Below are positions 16,538 through 26,300 of a DNA stretch of 41,891 nucleotides, in pieces. Both the position numbers and the translations under genes were made by a program. The DNA is taken from positions 1-41,891 of the forward strand of contig CAYWNA010000100.1 of NCBI GenBank assembly GCA_964459305.1, read 5' to 3'. Position 1 is the stretch's first letter, and each line of letters begins with the position of its first letter. Under the pieces are notes generated by a model, which was given only the letters and a program-made list of their open reading frames with translations, was not told the DNA's origin and ran no database searches. The stretch is from CAYWNA01 sp964459305. GTDB taxonomy: Bacteria > Planctomycetota > Planctomycetia > Pirellulales > Pirellulaceae.

Positions 16538-19149
16538 CTATCTTCCTCCGCCGCGGTACAGGCGTCCGAAATCCTGTTCGTACGACGCGGCTACCGCACC
16601 GGGCATGTCCATTCGCGGCTTTGATCGAAGGATCTCTTTGCCTTCGGTGATCCATCCCAGCATTGCGCGGTAGTCCGGATCCGTCTTGTCTTTGAAGCGA
16701 AATGGCTGCCTTCCGTTCTTGCTCTGGCAGAGTTCCAGTCCGCCTGCCGATTTGGCCAGCGGCGCGTTCAGCATGCGGCTGAACTCGGGGTGTGTCAGGT
16801 TGACCCAGGTCGAGTGGCGATTCTGTCGTCGATCCAGTTCGCCGTGACATGCGGCGCACTTGGTGTTGAAGGAGTTGGTCAATCGATCGATCCACTTGCC
16901 CGTCCATGCATCGCGCGAGCCGGACGTGCCGGGGCGAGTGTGCTCGTACGTGCCATAGTAAGGAATGTTCGCCTCGATCCACGCGTACAGTCGGCGACGG
17001 CTCTCCGGGTCTACATCCACGTCGCCGTGACCTTCCTCGATCAGTTCAACGATGCGGCTGACACGTGAGCCGGATTCCATGGGGATGAAGTGTCCGGTCA
17101 ACTCCTGGGGAGGCGTCAGGTAATAAAACTGCACAAGGTTCCTGGATGCCAGATTGTCGTAGGCCATGTTGAAATGGCGAGTTTTGTCGCCGGACAGATC
17201 GATCCCAGCATCGGGATCGACGCCGCTGTGGCACGACGCACAGTACTTGTCGAAAACGGGTTGAACTTGGCGGACGAAATCGACGGGGCCAGCTCCCCAC
17301 GTCGGCGGCTCGATATCGGCAGCCGGATGTCGCAGCGCTATTGGTACTTCGGGTAAACGTGGCGGCGCCGAATGGCGCGATTCGTGGCACCCGATGCAGG
17401 TCTGCTGTTCGCCGGGTACAAGTTGCGTAAACGAGCCCATTCGGGCAAGTTCTTTGCCATCGGCGTCTATCGCTTGGAAATAGAGTTCGGTGCCAGCCGG
17501 GGCGCGAAAATACGCGGATCCATCCTGGTGGACAGGGACGGTGCCAATGTTGTACTTCACGTAGAAAGTGCCCGCTCCGATTACCGGATCCACGATATCG
17601 TGCCCGTGGAAGTATGCCCGCGCTCCGCGGTTGTTCGTAGGACGGCGAGTTTGGGTCATCACACGCAACGCTTTCACCTCGCCGCGCCGGACTCCATATT
17701 TCAGTAGCCCCTGGTAAACGTCAACTAACAGGAACGTGCCGTGGGATAGGTCGGCCCATTCTGACAAGCTGACTTGGTGCGGTCGTTGCCGCGGCACAAT
17801 TGAAATGGCGTTGAAGCACGAGAGTTGTTCGTCCTCCCATAGGCGAAACTTCTCGCCTTGGCCGTTCATCAGGCAAAGCCGATAGCGATTCGGTTGTTCG
17901 CCGCCGTAGGAGACAAGGAACAGATCGCTTTTGATGGGCCACGGATCTCGATACGACCAGTAGAACCATAAGGCGAGAAGTCGGCCAGAGTGCCAAATTG
18001 GATTCGCCGGATGTTCGAGCCATCGGGCTCCATCACGTGCAGAGCCGAGGCCGGAGCATCCTGACACATAGAGAACGATCCAGCTCGGGTAGAAACAAAA
18101 CAGATATCGCCATCGGGCAGGTAGACCGGCGATACGTCGTGAAACCGACCGTTCGTCAATTGCCGCAAGCCCGTTCCGTCGATGTTGACTTCGTATACAT
18201 GAAAGGAATCCTCTCCCCAAGCACGCAGGTCCATCCATGCGAAGAGGACTTTCCGCGCATCGTGCGAGAGACTCATATCGAACACCACACCCGTTGTACT
18301 GTCGAAGATTTTCGTTTCGCCGCGCTCCGAGTGCTGTGGATCGAATGTGAATATGCCTCCGCCTGGCGAGAAGACGTCCCAGCACAACAACACGCCTCCT
18401 GCCCCGGGCGGCCGGAAGTGATGACGTTTGACATAGGCAATGTTTGGGCACTTTGCTTGAGCATCCACCCAGCGTTGTTCGCGTTCTCGCTGCTCCTCCT
18501 CTCGGCGACGCAACGCCTTGACATACTCGGGCGCAAGACAGCCGACCGGCTCCATGCGGACATGGTCTATGTTGATCGCGTTCCGACCCAGTCCTTGTCC
18601 GATGTTCTCGAAAGTTATTCGAGTCGTATCGGAGGTGGCAGTGAACTCGTACCTGAACTGCTGCCAGTCTTCGCTCTTGGTGTACTTCGGTACTTCAAGA
18701 ACGCCGTCCACCAGTTCCGCACCGTTTTCGGCGACCAGATCGCGGTCGTCACGGCCAGGAGTTCCCACCTGGACCTTCCCGCGTTGGTGGTCCGCGGTGA
18801 CGCTTTGGTTGTTGCCGTCTGGGAATCCGACGGCCCAAAAGGTCAGTCGATATTGCTGTCCGACGAACGTCCGAACGTCCTGAAAAGCACCACCGGCGCG
18901 GTAGCCCGCCCCGGGGTGTAGCATCCACGTTCCTTCTTTGGCTTTCGCCGGCCCGGCGGTCTGCCCATTCCATGTCCCGTAACAGTTGGCGATTTTGGTC
19001 CATCCGGGCGCAGCGGCACCGTTCGCAGCGTCTTGTTCGAATCCGCCATTGTTGATCAGGTTGAACGGTTCCGCGGCCGGCAACCGAGACCGGCACGCAA
19101 GCAGCGCGATGCCATAGGCCACAACCCCGATCAGGCTGGGTCTTCCCAT
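16538..19149 (-). pseudogene. broken PD40 propeller / multihaem cytochrome c protein (HzsA-like)
   Basis: Two frames together make one protein. The 5' part (19149 to about 17980) has a signal peptide (cleavage near LPAAEP), a carbohydrate-binding-like domain (NLINNGGFEQDAANG to about residue 190) and TolB/PD40 propeller blades (TGVVFDMSLSHDARKVLFAW, VYEVNIDGTGLRQLTNG, HVMEPDGSNIRRIQFG). It then drifts out of frame and stops at 17869. The 3' part continues in the next frame from about 17980 (FYWSYRDPWPIKSDLFLVSY) and has three haem c motifs: CIGCH, CASCH, CAACH, ending at 16538. Full-length relatives (planctomycete proteins resembling hydrazine synthase alpha subunit) have roughly 100 more residues between these two blocks, so a deletion plus frameshift near 17955-17985 is inferred. 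A sequencing indel alone would not explain the missing blades. Confidence 0.75.
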
Positions 19150-19209
19150 CCCTTCATCCTCCCGCCCCAGGGCCGGCGATGCAAAGGCACGGACAGATGA
19201 CGAATCCTG

Positions 19210-19228
19210 GCCCGGAACAAAGCCGGGC
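19210..19228 (-). terminator. weak hairpin after the discoidin gene
   Basis: GCCCGG (19210-19215) and CCGGGC (19223-19228) form a 6-bp GC stem with a 7-nt loop, just beyond the stop of the minus-strand discoidin gene. There is no following T run, so a terminator role is only possible. Confidence 0.25.
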
Positions 19229-19242
19229 TCCTATTTGCATAC

Positions 19243-19914
19243 TTATGACGCTGGCTTGCCGAAGACTTCGACCTCCACGTAATGGTTCAAGTCGTTAGCT
19301 GTATTGCCCTTGCTGTAGATGCGGACGTAGCGGCCTTTGGCTCCCTTGGCGTCAATCAGTTTGCCCTGATTCGTCTCAATGTAGGCCCGCGCTTTGCCCA
19401 CACCCATGCCGGACGAGTTGTCTTGGTCGTTGCTGTAGACGGTGCGAACGTTGGTAATGAAATCGGCATCGTCGGCGACCTGCACAATCACGTCGTTGTA
19501 GCTTCTGGCCTCTCGGAAGAAATGCCAAATGAAGACTGCGTAGATTTGGCATTCCCGTTCCAGATCAATTTGTACCCACTGCTTCAGAGGCCCTAGCTCC
19601 ACGAAGCTGTCCTCTGAGCCTTCCTTCTTGCCATCGGTGACGAACTTCAGTTCACCGAGAATCGGGTTGGGGTCGCTCGATGTCACCTTCTTCTTTACGG
19701 ACACATTGGCCGTGCCCTCTGGGACCATGAATGGCGGGCGCTTTCCTTTCGGCGGCTTTTCCAAACCGGGAAACAGCATGGACAGCACGTCGGGCGGAGT
19801 GCCGACCAGCATTTCCTCTGGCGTCTCGGTCACCAAAGGCACTTTCTTTTCCTCCGCGAATGAACAAACCGCCAGTGACATGGCGATGAGCAGCGCAAGA
19901 GCACGTCGAAGCAT
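19243..19914 (-). CDS. secreted discoidin-like domain protein
   Basis: 223 residues. Signal peptide MLRRALALLIAMSLAVCSFAEE; the Cys lies in LAVC, a poor lipobox, so ordinary cleavage after CSFA is preferred. A Pro-rich linker (about 45-75) leads to a galactose-binding-like beta sandwich (about 85-220) with WVQIDLERECQIYAVFIWHF, YNDVIVQVADDADF, GRYVRIYSKGN and HYVEVEVFG, the strand pattern of F5/8 type C domains. It probably binds carbohydrate or another surface ligand. AAGGAG precedes ATG 19914 by about 8 nt; longer starts to 20064 lack a signal peptide. The haem c/propeller pseudogene lies downstream on the same strand. Confidence 0.75.
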   Translation of the reverse strand: MLRRALALLIAMSLAVCSFAEEKKVPLVTETPEEMLVGTPPDVLSMLFPGLEKPPKGKRPPFMVPEGTANVSVKKKVTSSDPNPILGELKFVTDGKKEGSEDSFVELGPLKQWVQIDLERECQIYAVFIWHFFREARSYNDVIVQVADDADFITNVRTVYSNDQDNSSGMGVGKARAYIETNQGKLIDAKGAKGRYVRIYSKGNTANDLNHYVEVEVFGKPAS

Positions 19915-20084
19915 TTCCGATTCTCCTTTCGTCAGGGTGTTGCTACCAGCCTTCTTCCTTGCCATTGGGTACCAGTATAGTCTGTCGCGGCTTCGTTGGC
20001 AGGCGGTAGGGGCCATTTTGGAGTACACCGGCACGCGTGCCCGGTGTATGATGGCGGCTATCAACCATCATAATCGATACTGCC

Positions 20085-21701
20085 GTGACTGATCCACCAC
20101 CGAAGACCTGTCAATCCAAACACTCGTTCGTGTTCCTTCTGCTGCTGGTTCTTATGGCAGTTGGGGCGTTGGTGATCCGCTTGCCGAGGCTGGACGAACG
20201 TCCCATGCACCCCGATGAAGCGGTACAGGCGGCCAGGTTTCGCGATCTCTGGTGGCGTGGCGGATACGTCTACGATCCCAACGAGTTTCACGGTCCAACC
20301 CTCACTTACTGTACGGTGCCCATGGCATGGGCTGCTGCACCAGAGGCGTTTGCCGATACCACGGAAGCAACGTATCGCGTGGTGCCCGTGTTGTTCGGCG
20401 TCGGCGTGATTCTTCTGCTCGGCCTGATCAGAGACGCGGTAGGGAGGGCGGCGGTGCTGTGCGCCGGGCTGTTGACGGCCCTATCCCCGGCAATGGTCTT
20501 CTACAGCCGCTACTACATCCACGAAACGCTGTTGGTTTTTTTCACATTGGCCGTCATCGTCACCGGCTGGCGCTACGTACGCAGCGGAAGGCTGATCTGG
20601 TGTTTGGCGGCGGGCACCTGCGTCGGCCTTGTGCAGGCGACGAAAGAAACCAGCGTCCTTGCCTTTGCGGCAATGGTCATCGCTTTGGCGCTTACTGCTC
20701 TTTGGAACCGGATCCTGCCTGCCGCGTCCAGCGGCGAACGAGTGCGCATTCGATGGTGGCATCTGGCGGCCGGAGTTGCGGTAGCCGTCTTGGTGGCCGT
20801 GACTTTCCTGTCATCCTTCTTCACGAACCTGCGCGGGCCAATCGACGGCGTCCTGACCTATCTCCCCTGGATCAGCCGCGCAGGCGGAGAGTCTCCCCAC
20901 ATACATCCCTGGTATTTCTATTTGCGGATGCTCGCCTACTGGCGCTTCGGCGACGGACCGTGGTGGTCGGAAGGACTGATCATGGCGCTGGCCGGTGCGG
21001 GATTCGTGGCCAGCTTGCTACCTGCCAAGTTCAACCTGCTGCCGGGGGGAAGTGTGCCGTTTGCCCGATGGGCTGGCTTCTACGCACTGCTGCTGACCGC
21101 CACCTACTGTGCGATTCCGTACAAGACTCCGTGGTGTCTTCTGAGTTTCTTGCACGCAATGATCATAGTGGCAGGTGTGGGGGCGGTTGCTTTGGTGCGC
21201 AGGGTGCCCACCGTGCCTCTGAAAGCGTTGATGATCCTGGTCCTGCTGGCGGCGACTGGGCACCTGGGGTGGCAATCGCACCGTGCCGCTTATGTGCTTG
21301 CCACTGACGCGCAGTGCCCGCAAGCGCACCATCATCCTTACATCTACGCACATACGCTGCCGGACGCCAAGCGGCTGCATGAAGACATCGAGCAACTGGC
21401 CTTGGCTGCGCGGGAAGGACACAAAACGCCGATCGCCGTCGTTTGGCAGGACGACTACTACTGGCCTCTGCCCTGGTACCTGCGCCGCTTCGATCGCGTG
21501 GGCTACTGGACCGACGTTCTCGACGTCCCCATGGCACCCATAGTGATTTCATCGCCCGAGCATGACGCAACTCTGAGCGAGAAACTCGAAGACACTTATT
21601 TCATGACGGGCTACTACGGCGTGCGGCCAAATGTCCTAGCACAGCTCTGGGTACAAGAAGATCTATGGATGGCTCATCTTCGCCGTCTCGGACGCCTGTA
21701 G
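20085..21701 (+). CDS. GT-C membrane glycosyltransferase, TIGR03663 type
   Basis: 538 residues, polytopic membrane protein with about ten hydrophobic segments, the first at about 14-33. The first extracytoplasmic loop has the family-typical RPMHPDEA (His42, Asp44, Glu45) followed by YDPNEFHGPTL. This matches the GT39/PMT-like GT-C fold known as TIGR03663 (archaeal Agl23-like), which would use a polyprenyl-phosphate sugar as donor. The C-terminal 130 residues form a soluble domain (PIAVVWQDDYYWPLPWYLRRF). GTG 20085 is the only start that keeps the whole first helix; no clear ribosome site is visible, so the start is uncertain. Divergent from the discoidin gene (170 bp apart). The acceptor is unknown. 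Confidence 0.85.
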   Translation: MTDPPPKTCQSKHSFVFLLLLVLMAVGALVIRLPRLDERPMHPDEAVQAARFRDLWWRGGYVYDPNEFHGPTLTYCTVPMAWAAAPEAFADTTEATYRVVPVLFGVGVILLLGLIRDAVGRAAVLCAGLLTALSPAMVFYSRYYIHETLLVFFTLAVIVTGWRYVRSGRLIWCLAAGTCVGLVQATKETSVLAFAAMVIALALTALWNRILPAASSGERVRIRWWHLAAGVAVAVLVAVTFLSSFFTNLRGPIDGVLTYLPWISRAGGESPHIHPWYFYLRMLAYWRFGDGPWWSEGLIMALAGAGFVASLLPAKFNLLPGGSVPFARWAGFYALLLTATYCAIPYKTPWCLLSFLHAMIIVAGVGAVALVRRVPTVPLKALMILVLLAATGHLGWQSHRAAYVLATDAQCPQAHHHPYIYAHTLPDAKRLHEDIEQLALAAREGHKTPIAVVWQDDYYWPLPWYLRRFDRVGYWTDVLDVPMAPIVISSPEHDATLSEKLEDTYFMTGYYGVRPNVLAQLWVQEDLWMAHLRRLGRL

Positions 21702-21722
21702 AAATCGCGAGAGGTCCCTTCA

Positions 21723-21746
21723 GTTCGCAGTCCCGCCTTTAGGCGG
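21723..21746. repeat. palindromic repeat, CCGCCTTTAGGCGG family, copy 2 (one arm)
   Basis: GTTCGCAGTCCCGCC... matches one arm of the 15892 element with the inner palindrome CCGCCTTTAGGCGG. The second arm is absent, so this is a half element 21 bp after the glycosyltransferase stop codon. The rest of the gap to 21908 holds nothing recognisable. Confidence 0.6.
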
Positions 21747-21908
21747 TCTTCGAAGTGGGTGGCCGCACCCTGGCCTCAGAAAGAACGCCGCCAGTCTTAC
21801 CGCTGAAACCTGAACACCGAGACCTGAAACCTTCGCGACGGTGAGAAGATCACCACCGCGGCCGGTGCTTCGGGACTCCTTCACGGATCATTGGGATTTG
21901 TTCATTGG

Positions 21909-22127
21909 TCATTCGGCATGCTCTGCCTGCAGCATCACGATTTCGAGTTCGTAATCGTCGAAACCGAAGCTACGGGCAAAACTCTCGGCCAGCGCAACAG
22001 CTCGGGCCGGTCTCCAACTGCCAACGAAAAGGAGCTCGTTCAGGATTCTGTCAACGTAGTAGACGGGGACGGACTCGCCGCCAGTGTCGAAAACTCTAAG
22101 AACTGCATTCAGCGGTGATCGCTTCAT
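21909..22127 (-). CDS. small hypothetical protein, 72 residues
   Basis: ATG 22127 is preceded at 7 nt by GGGAGG (22135-22140), one of the strongest ribosome sites in the window. The product (start MKRSPLNAVLRVFDTGGESV, then PVYYVDRILNEL, AVALAESFARSFGFDDYELEIVML) is balanced in composition and looks like a small alpha/beta cytoplasmic protein. No domain is recognised. An in-frame extension to 22271 exists but lies upstream of the ribosome site. It stands alone between repeat elements, so its role cannot be inferred from neighbours. Confidence 0.6.
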   Translation of the reverse strand: MKRSPLNAVLRVFDTGGESVPVYYVDRILNELLFVGSWRPARAVALAESFARSFGFDDYELEIVMLQAEHAE

Positions 22128-22465
22128 AGCTTGGCCTCCCATCGCGGATACTGTTCGATCTATCCCGTACATGGGAAAACGGCCAGCCGTTCCGACAGCC
22201 GAATTTGGAAGAGTGCCCCGGTCACGAACGACCGGGACGCAACCGTCGAGAACGGTCAACCTCATCTTCATCTCGTTAGACGCACGAACTCGGCAAAAGT
22301 TGCGCCGCTACCGAGGAGAATTTTGGGCAAGGATCTGCCAATTCGCCTCCAGATTATCTGGATAAACGAACCCGATTGTCAGTTCCCGTGTCCGGGTATA
22401 GATCCACAATCGACCTTGGTGTATTCGCACGAATGCCCTCCCGCTTGGTAGACTTTTCCATTTCG

Positions 22466-22541
22466 GTTCGTAGTACCGCGTTTACGCGGCCCGGGAGTGG
22501 CAAGACCCGATACTCTACCGCCTAAAGGCGGTACTGCGAAC
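22466..22541. repeat. palindromic repeat, CCGCCTTTAGGCGG family, copy 3
   Basis: GTTCGTAGTACCGCGTTTACGCGG (22466-22489) faces 22518-22541, whose reverse complement reads GTTCGCAGTACCGCC.... The inner palindrome is intact in the right arm (CCGCCTAAAGGCGG) and diverged to CCGCGTTTACGCGG in the left. It lies 35 bp before the GNAT gene. The remaining part of the 22128-22575 gap holds no supported gene. Confidence 0.7.
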
Positions 22542-22575
22542 ACCAACCCACGCGCCGAACCAAGCGGGTACTGTG

Positions 22576-23106
22576 ATGAAAATCGAGGTTAACAGCCAAA
22601 TCCACCTGTCCGAGATTCGGCCGTCAGACAAAAGACCCTTGGTCGAACACCTCAACGAGCGGGACATCTACGATCGCACTCTGCGTGTCCCCTATCCATA
22701 CACGGAGCAATCCGCGGACAAGTGGCTTTCCATCGTGGCCCAAAACACGGAGCGGGAGGGTCGTCCTATCCAGTGGGGCATACGAGATACCGACGAGCGT
22801 TTGATCGGCGGGTGCGGCCTCGACGGTCTTCGGATTGGCAAATCCCACCGCGCCGAGATCGGGTATTGGTTGGCCAGACCGTACTGGGGCCAAGGCATCA
22901 TGACGGCGGTTGTGCGGAACGCCTGCGAGTACGCCTTCGCCGAATTCGGCTTGGTCAAGATCGTTGCCCATGCTTTCGATTTCAACGTTGCCTCAGCAAG
23001 GGTCCTCGAAAAGTCCGGTTTCGAACTCGAAGGTCACCTCAAGAAGCACTTCAAGAAAGACGGGCGCTACATCGATGCGAAGCTGTACGGGCTGTTGAAC
23101 GAGTAA
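22576..23106 (+). CDS. GNAT-family N-acetyltransferase, RimJ/RimL-like
   Basis: 176 residues. Single GNAT domain: N-terminal strand IHLSEIRPSD, IGGCGLDGL, then the acetyl-CoA pyrophosphate loop in YWLARPYWGQGIMTAVV, the helix NACEYAFAEFG, and the closing VLEKSGFELEGHLKKHFKKDG. The last motif is typical of the ribosomal-protein or small-molecule acetyltransferases related to RimJ/RimL. It transfers acetyl from acetyl-CoA to an amine; target unknown. ATG 22576 is preferred over an adjacent GTG 22573; no strong ribosome site is present. Alone between palindromic repeats. Confidence 0.85.
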   Translation: MKIEVNSQIHLSEIRPSDKRPLVEHLNERDIYDRTLRVPYPYTEQSADKWLSIVAQNTEREGRPIQWGIRDTDERLIGGCGLDGLRIGKSHRAEIGYWLARPYWGQGIMTAVVRNACEYAFAEFGLVKIVAHAFDFNVASARVLEKSGFELEGHLKKHFKKDGRYIDAKLYGLLNE

Positions 23107-23163
23107 CCTCGGTTCGGCGTGCCGAGTTCACGCGGCTTTCATCTGGTTGTACCCGCCGCTTCT

Positions 23164-23177
23164 CCGCCTGAAGGCGG
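23164..23177. repeat. palindrome CCGCCTGAAGGCGG, degenerate copy 4
   Basis: The 14-bp inner palindrome of the repeat family is intact; the outer GTTCG arms are diverged, with a weak partner around 23125-23140 (GTTCACGCGG). It lies in the space between the GNAT gene and the first propeller gene. Confidence 0.45.
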
Positions 23178-23183
23178 TCTGAT

Positions 23184-23285
23184 GTGACGCATGCGAAGAC
23201 CAAGTTCTTCACCGACAAGATGAAATACCTGGTCATCCGCGGCAACAAGCCGGACGACGAGCCGTGCTGTTGCAGCAAGGGTTGA
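23184..23285 (+). CDS. possible 33-residue peptide ending in a Cys triplet, or gene remnant
   Basis: A GTG-initiated frame directly after the palindrome encodes a peptide with KTKFFTDKMKYLVIRGNKPD and an ending EPCCCSKG. The composition is protein-like and third positions are mostly G/C, but there is no ribosome site and the repeat lies at its 5' edge. It may be the surviving 3' end of a gene cut by the repeat. Three consecutive cysteines near a C-terminus are unusual and could bind metal. Confidence 0.3.
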   Translation: MTHAKTKFFTDKMKYLVIRGNKPDDEPCCCSKG

Positions 23286-23364
23286 ACAGTTGCATTCTCG
23301 CTGGGCGTCCCGATAATCTGGGAATGGCTCAGACGTCGCATACTCTCGATTCAGGAGGTGAATG

Positions 23365-26300
23365 ATGATGCAGGCAACACGAAACAACAGCTTCCCGCGT
23401 ATGGTGATCTACCTTGCGGCGTTTTCGTTCGTCGTCGTGGGAGTGCTGGGCGCCGGGGAGACGTCCGGCAAGGACGATGAGGAAAAGCTGGCCCAACAGA
23501 TCCTGAAGGAAAGCGACGTACAAGGGGGTCTGATCGTACACCTCGGCTGCGGTGATGGGAAGCTGACCGCTGCTTTGCGCACCAAGGACTGCTACTTGGT
23601 ACACGGCCTGGACACCGATGCGGAAAAGGTCCGGCAGGCGCGCGAGACCATCGAGTCGCTCGGCGTTTACGGGAACGTCTCGGCGGACCGGTTCTGCGGC
23701 AAGCGGCTGCCCTACGTCGGCAACCTCGTTAACCTGCTCGTTGCGCAAGACCTTGGCGACATCACGATGGATGAGGTGATGCGAGTGCTTTGCCCGAATG
23801 GAGTTGCATACATCCGGGACGGCGATGCGTGGAAAAAGACGGTGAAGCCGCGGCCAAAGGAGATCGATGAGTGGACCCACTACCTGTATGACGAAAGCGG
23901 CAATGCCGTGTCGCAGGACATGGTGGTCGGTCCGCCTCGCCGCTTCCAGTGGACCGGCAGCCCGCGATGGGCACGGCACCATGATCGGCGCGCGAGCGTG
24001 AGCGCGATGGTATCGGCTGGCGGCCGGATCTTCTACATCTTCGACGAAGGCTCAACCGCCTCGATCATGCTGCCTCCAAAGACGGTGCTTATCGCGCGAG
24101 ACGCATTCAATGGCACCATCCTCTGGAAACGTTCTATACCCACGTGGCATACCCATCTCTGGCCGTTCAAAAGCGGGCCGACCCAACTTCAGCGCCGCCT
24201 AGTGGCCGTGGGCAACGTGGTCTATGTCACGCTCGGTCTCGATGCTCCCTTGGTGGCATTGGACGCGGCCACGGGCGAGACCGTTCGGACCTACGAGGGC
24301 ACGTTCGCCACGGAGGAAGTGCTTGCGTCGCAAGGTGTTCTTTTCTTGCTGGTCAATGACAAACCACAGAAGTATGACGACTTCAGACCTGAAGACGTGG
24401 GCATCGGTGCGGAGCGAGATCGCGTGATGCGCGATTGGCCATGGAACGAGAAACCGCGAAACCTGTTGGCGTTGGACGCGGAGACGGGGAAACAACTCTG
24501 GAAGACTGAGACGCCCGTGGTGCCCCTTACGCCGGCAGTCGATGCGGAGCGTGTCTACTTCCACGACGGCGATAAGATCGTCGCCTTGGATCGCAAGACC
24601 GGCGACCGGCTGTGGAGTTCCGATCCGGTAGAACGCCAGGACAAGGTCCCCACGAACATCACTCCTACACTCGTTGTCTACGAAGATGTCGTCTTGTTCT
24701 ACGGCGCGACGAGGAAGCTGAGTGGCATTTCGGCTAAGACCGGCAAGGTGCTATGGACGGGGCCGCATCCCCGGTCTGGCCATTACTGTCCGGAGGACGT
24801 GCTAGTGGCCGGCGGCCTCGTGTGGGGTGGTGAAATCGCGGGCGGTCGCGACAGCGGCGTGTTCATCGGTCGGGATCCCCGTACCGGCGAAGTCAAGAGC
24901 GAGTTCCCGCCCGATATCGACATTTACTTCATGCACCAGCGATGCTACCGGAGCAAAGCGACCGATCGCTATCTCATCCCCGGCTGGACGGGCACCGAGT
25001 ACATCGATTTCCGCAACAAACATTGGGTCACAAATCACTGGGTCCGCGGCGGATGCATCTACGGCGTCATGCCATGCAACGGACTGACCTACACCACGCC
25101 CCACGATTGCGCCTGCTATATGCAGGCGAAGTTGTACGGGTTCTGTGCGTTGGCAGCGGAAGAGCGGAGAGCGGAGAGCAGAGAGCCAAGAGCTGAAGAA
25201 CGCCTGGAACGCGGCCCGGCGTACAATGACATCCAGAATCCAGTATCCGGCGTCCAGCATCATGACTCGTGGCCGACGTATCGCTGTGACCCAGCTCGGA
25301 GTGGATTCACGACGGCGTCCGTGTCAGCGGATTTGGCGACCAAATGGAAGGCCAAAATAGGTGGTCGGCTGTCGAGCGTGGTCGTCGCCGACGGAAAACT
25401 CTTCGTGGCGTCGGTGGATACGCATACGGTCCATGCACTTTGTGCGGAAGCCGGGGAGCCCATTTGGAGCTTCACTGCGGGTGGTCGCGTTGACTCGCCA
25501 CCAACGATCTGGAAAGGGCGAGTGCTGTTCGGCTGTGCTGACGGATACGTGTATTGCCTGAGGGGCTCGGACGGCGAGATGGCTTGGCGTTTCCGCGCCG
25601 GACCGGAGGATCGGCGGATGACGTCCTTCGAGCAGGTCGAATCCGTGTGGCCCGTGTCCGGTAGTGTGCTTGTGCAAGACGGTGTCGTGTACTGCGTGGC
25701 CGGACGGTCGATGTTTCTGGACGGCGGGTTGCGATACCTGCGGATCGATGCCGAAAGTGGGAAGTTGATCTCAGAGGTCATCTTCGACGAACGCGACCCG
25801 GAAACCGGAAAAAACCTGCAGGTGCATGTCGAAGTCAGGAACATGCCGGTGGGACTTCCCGACGTATTGTCCAGCGACGGCAAATCTCTCTACATGCGGT
25901 CGCAACAGTTCGACGTCGATGGGAAGCGCGGTTCGCTTGTCCAGATCAAAGGCAGCGACCTTGACCGAGGGGCCGATCAGCAGGGCGCGGCAGCACATCT
26001 GTTCTCGCCGACCGGTTTCTTGGACGACACCTGGTGGCACCGATCCTACTGGGTCTACGGCCAGCGTTTTTCGGAAGGCGCCGGCGGTTGGCCACAGGCG
26101 GGCAAGTTCGCTCCGGCGGGCAGGATCATGGCGATGGACGATTCGAACGTGTACGGCTTCGGCCGCAAGCCCGTGTATTACAAATGGCGAACGCCATTGG
26201 AGTATCATCTGTTCGCCGCGGACAAGGTGCCGGAAATCGTCCGCGACCCGGTGGGTCCGGCGCCGAAGGCCAAGGCAAGTACCAAGCCGAGAGCCAAGGC

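Noticed and set aside
17998..18921. 307-codon frame antisense to the PD40/cytochrome pseudogene
   Set aside because: The minus strand holds recognisable propeller and signal-peptide sequence; the plus-strand translation has none.
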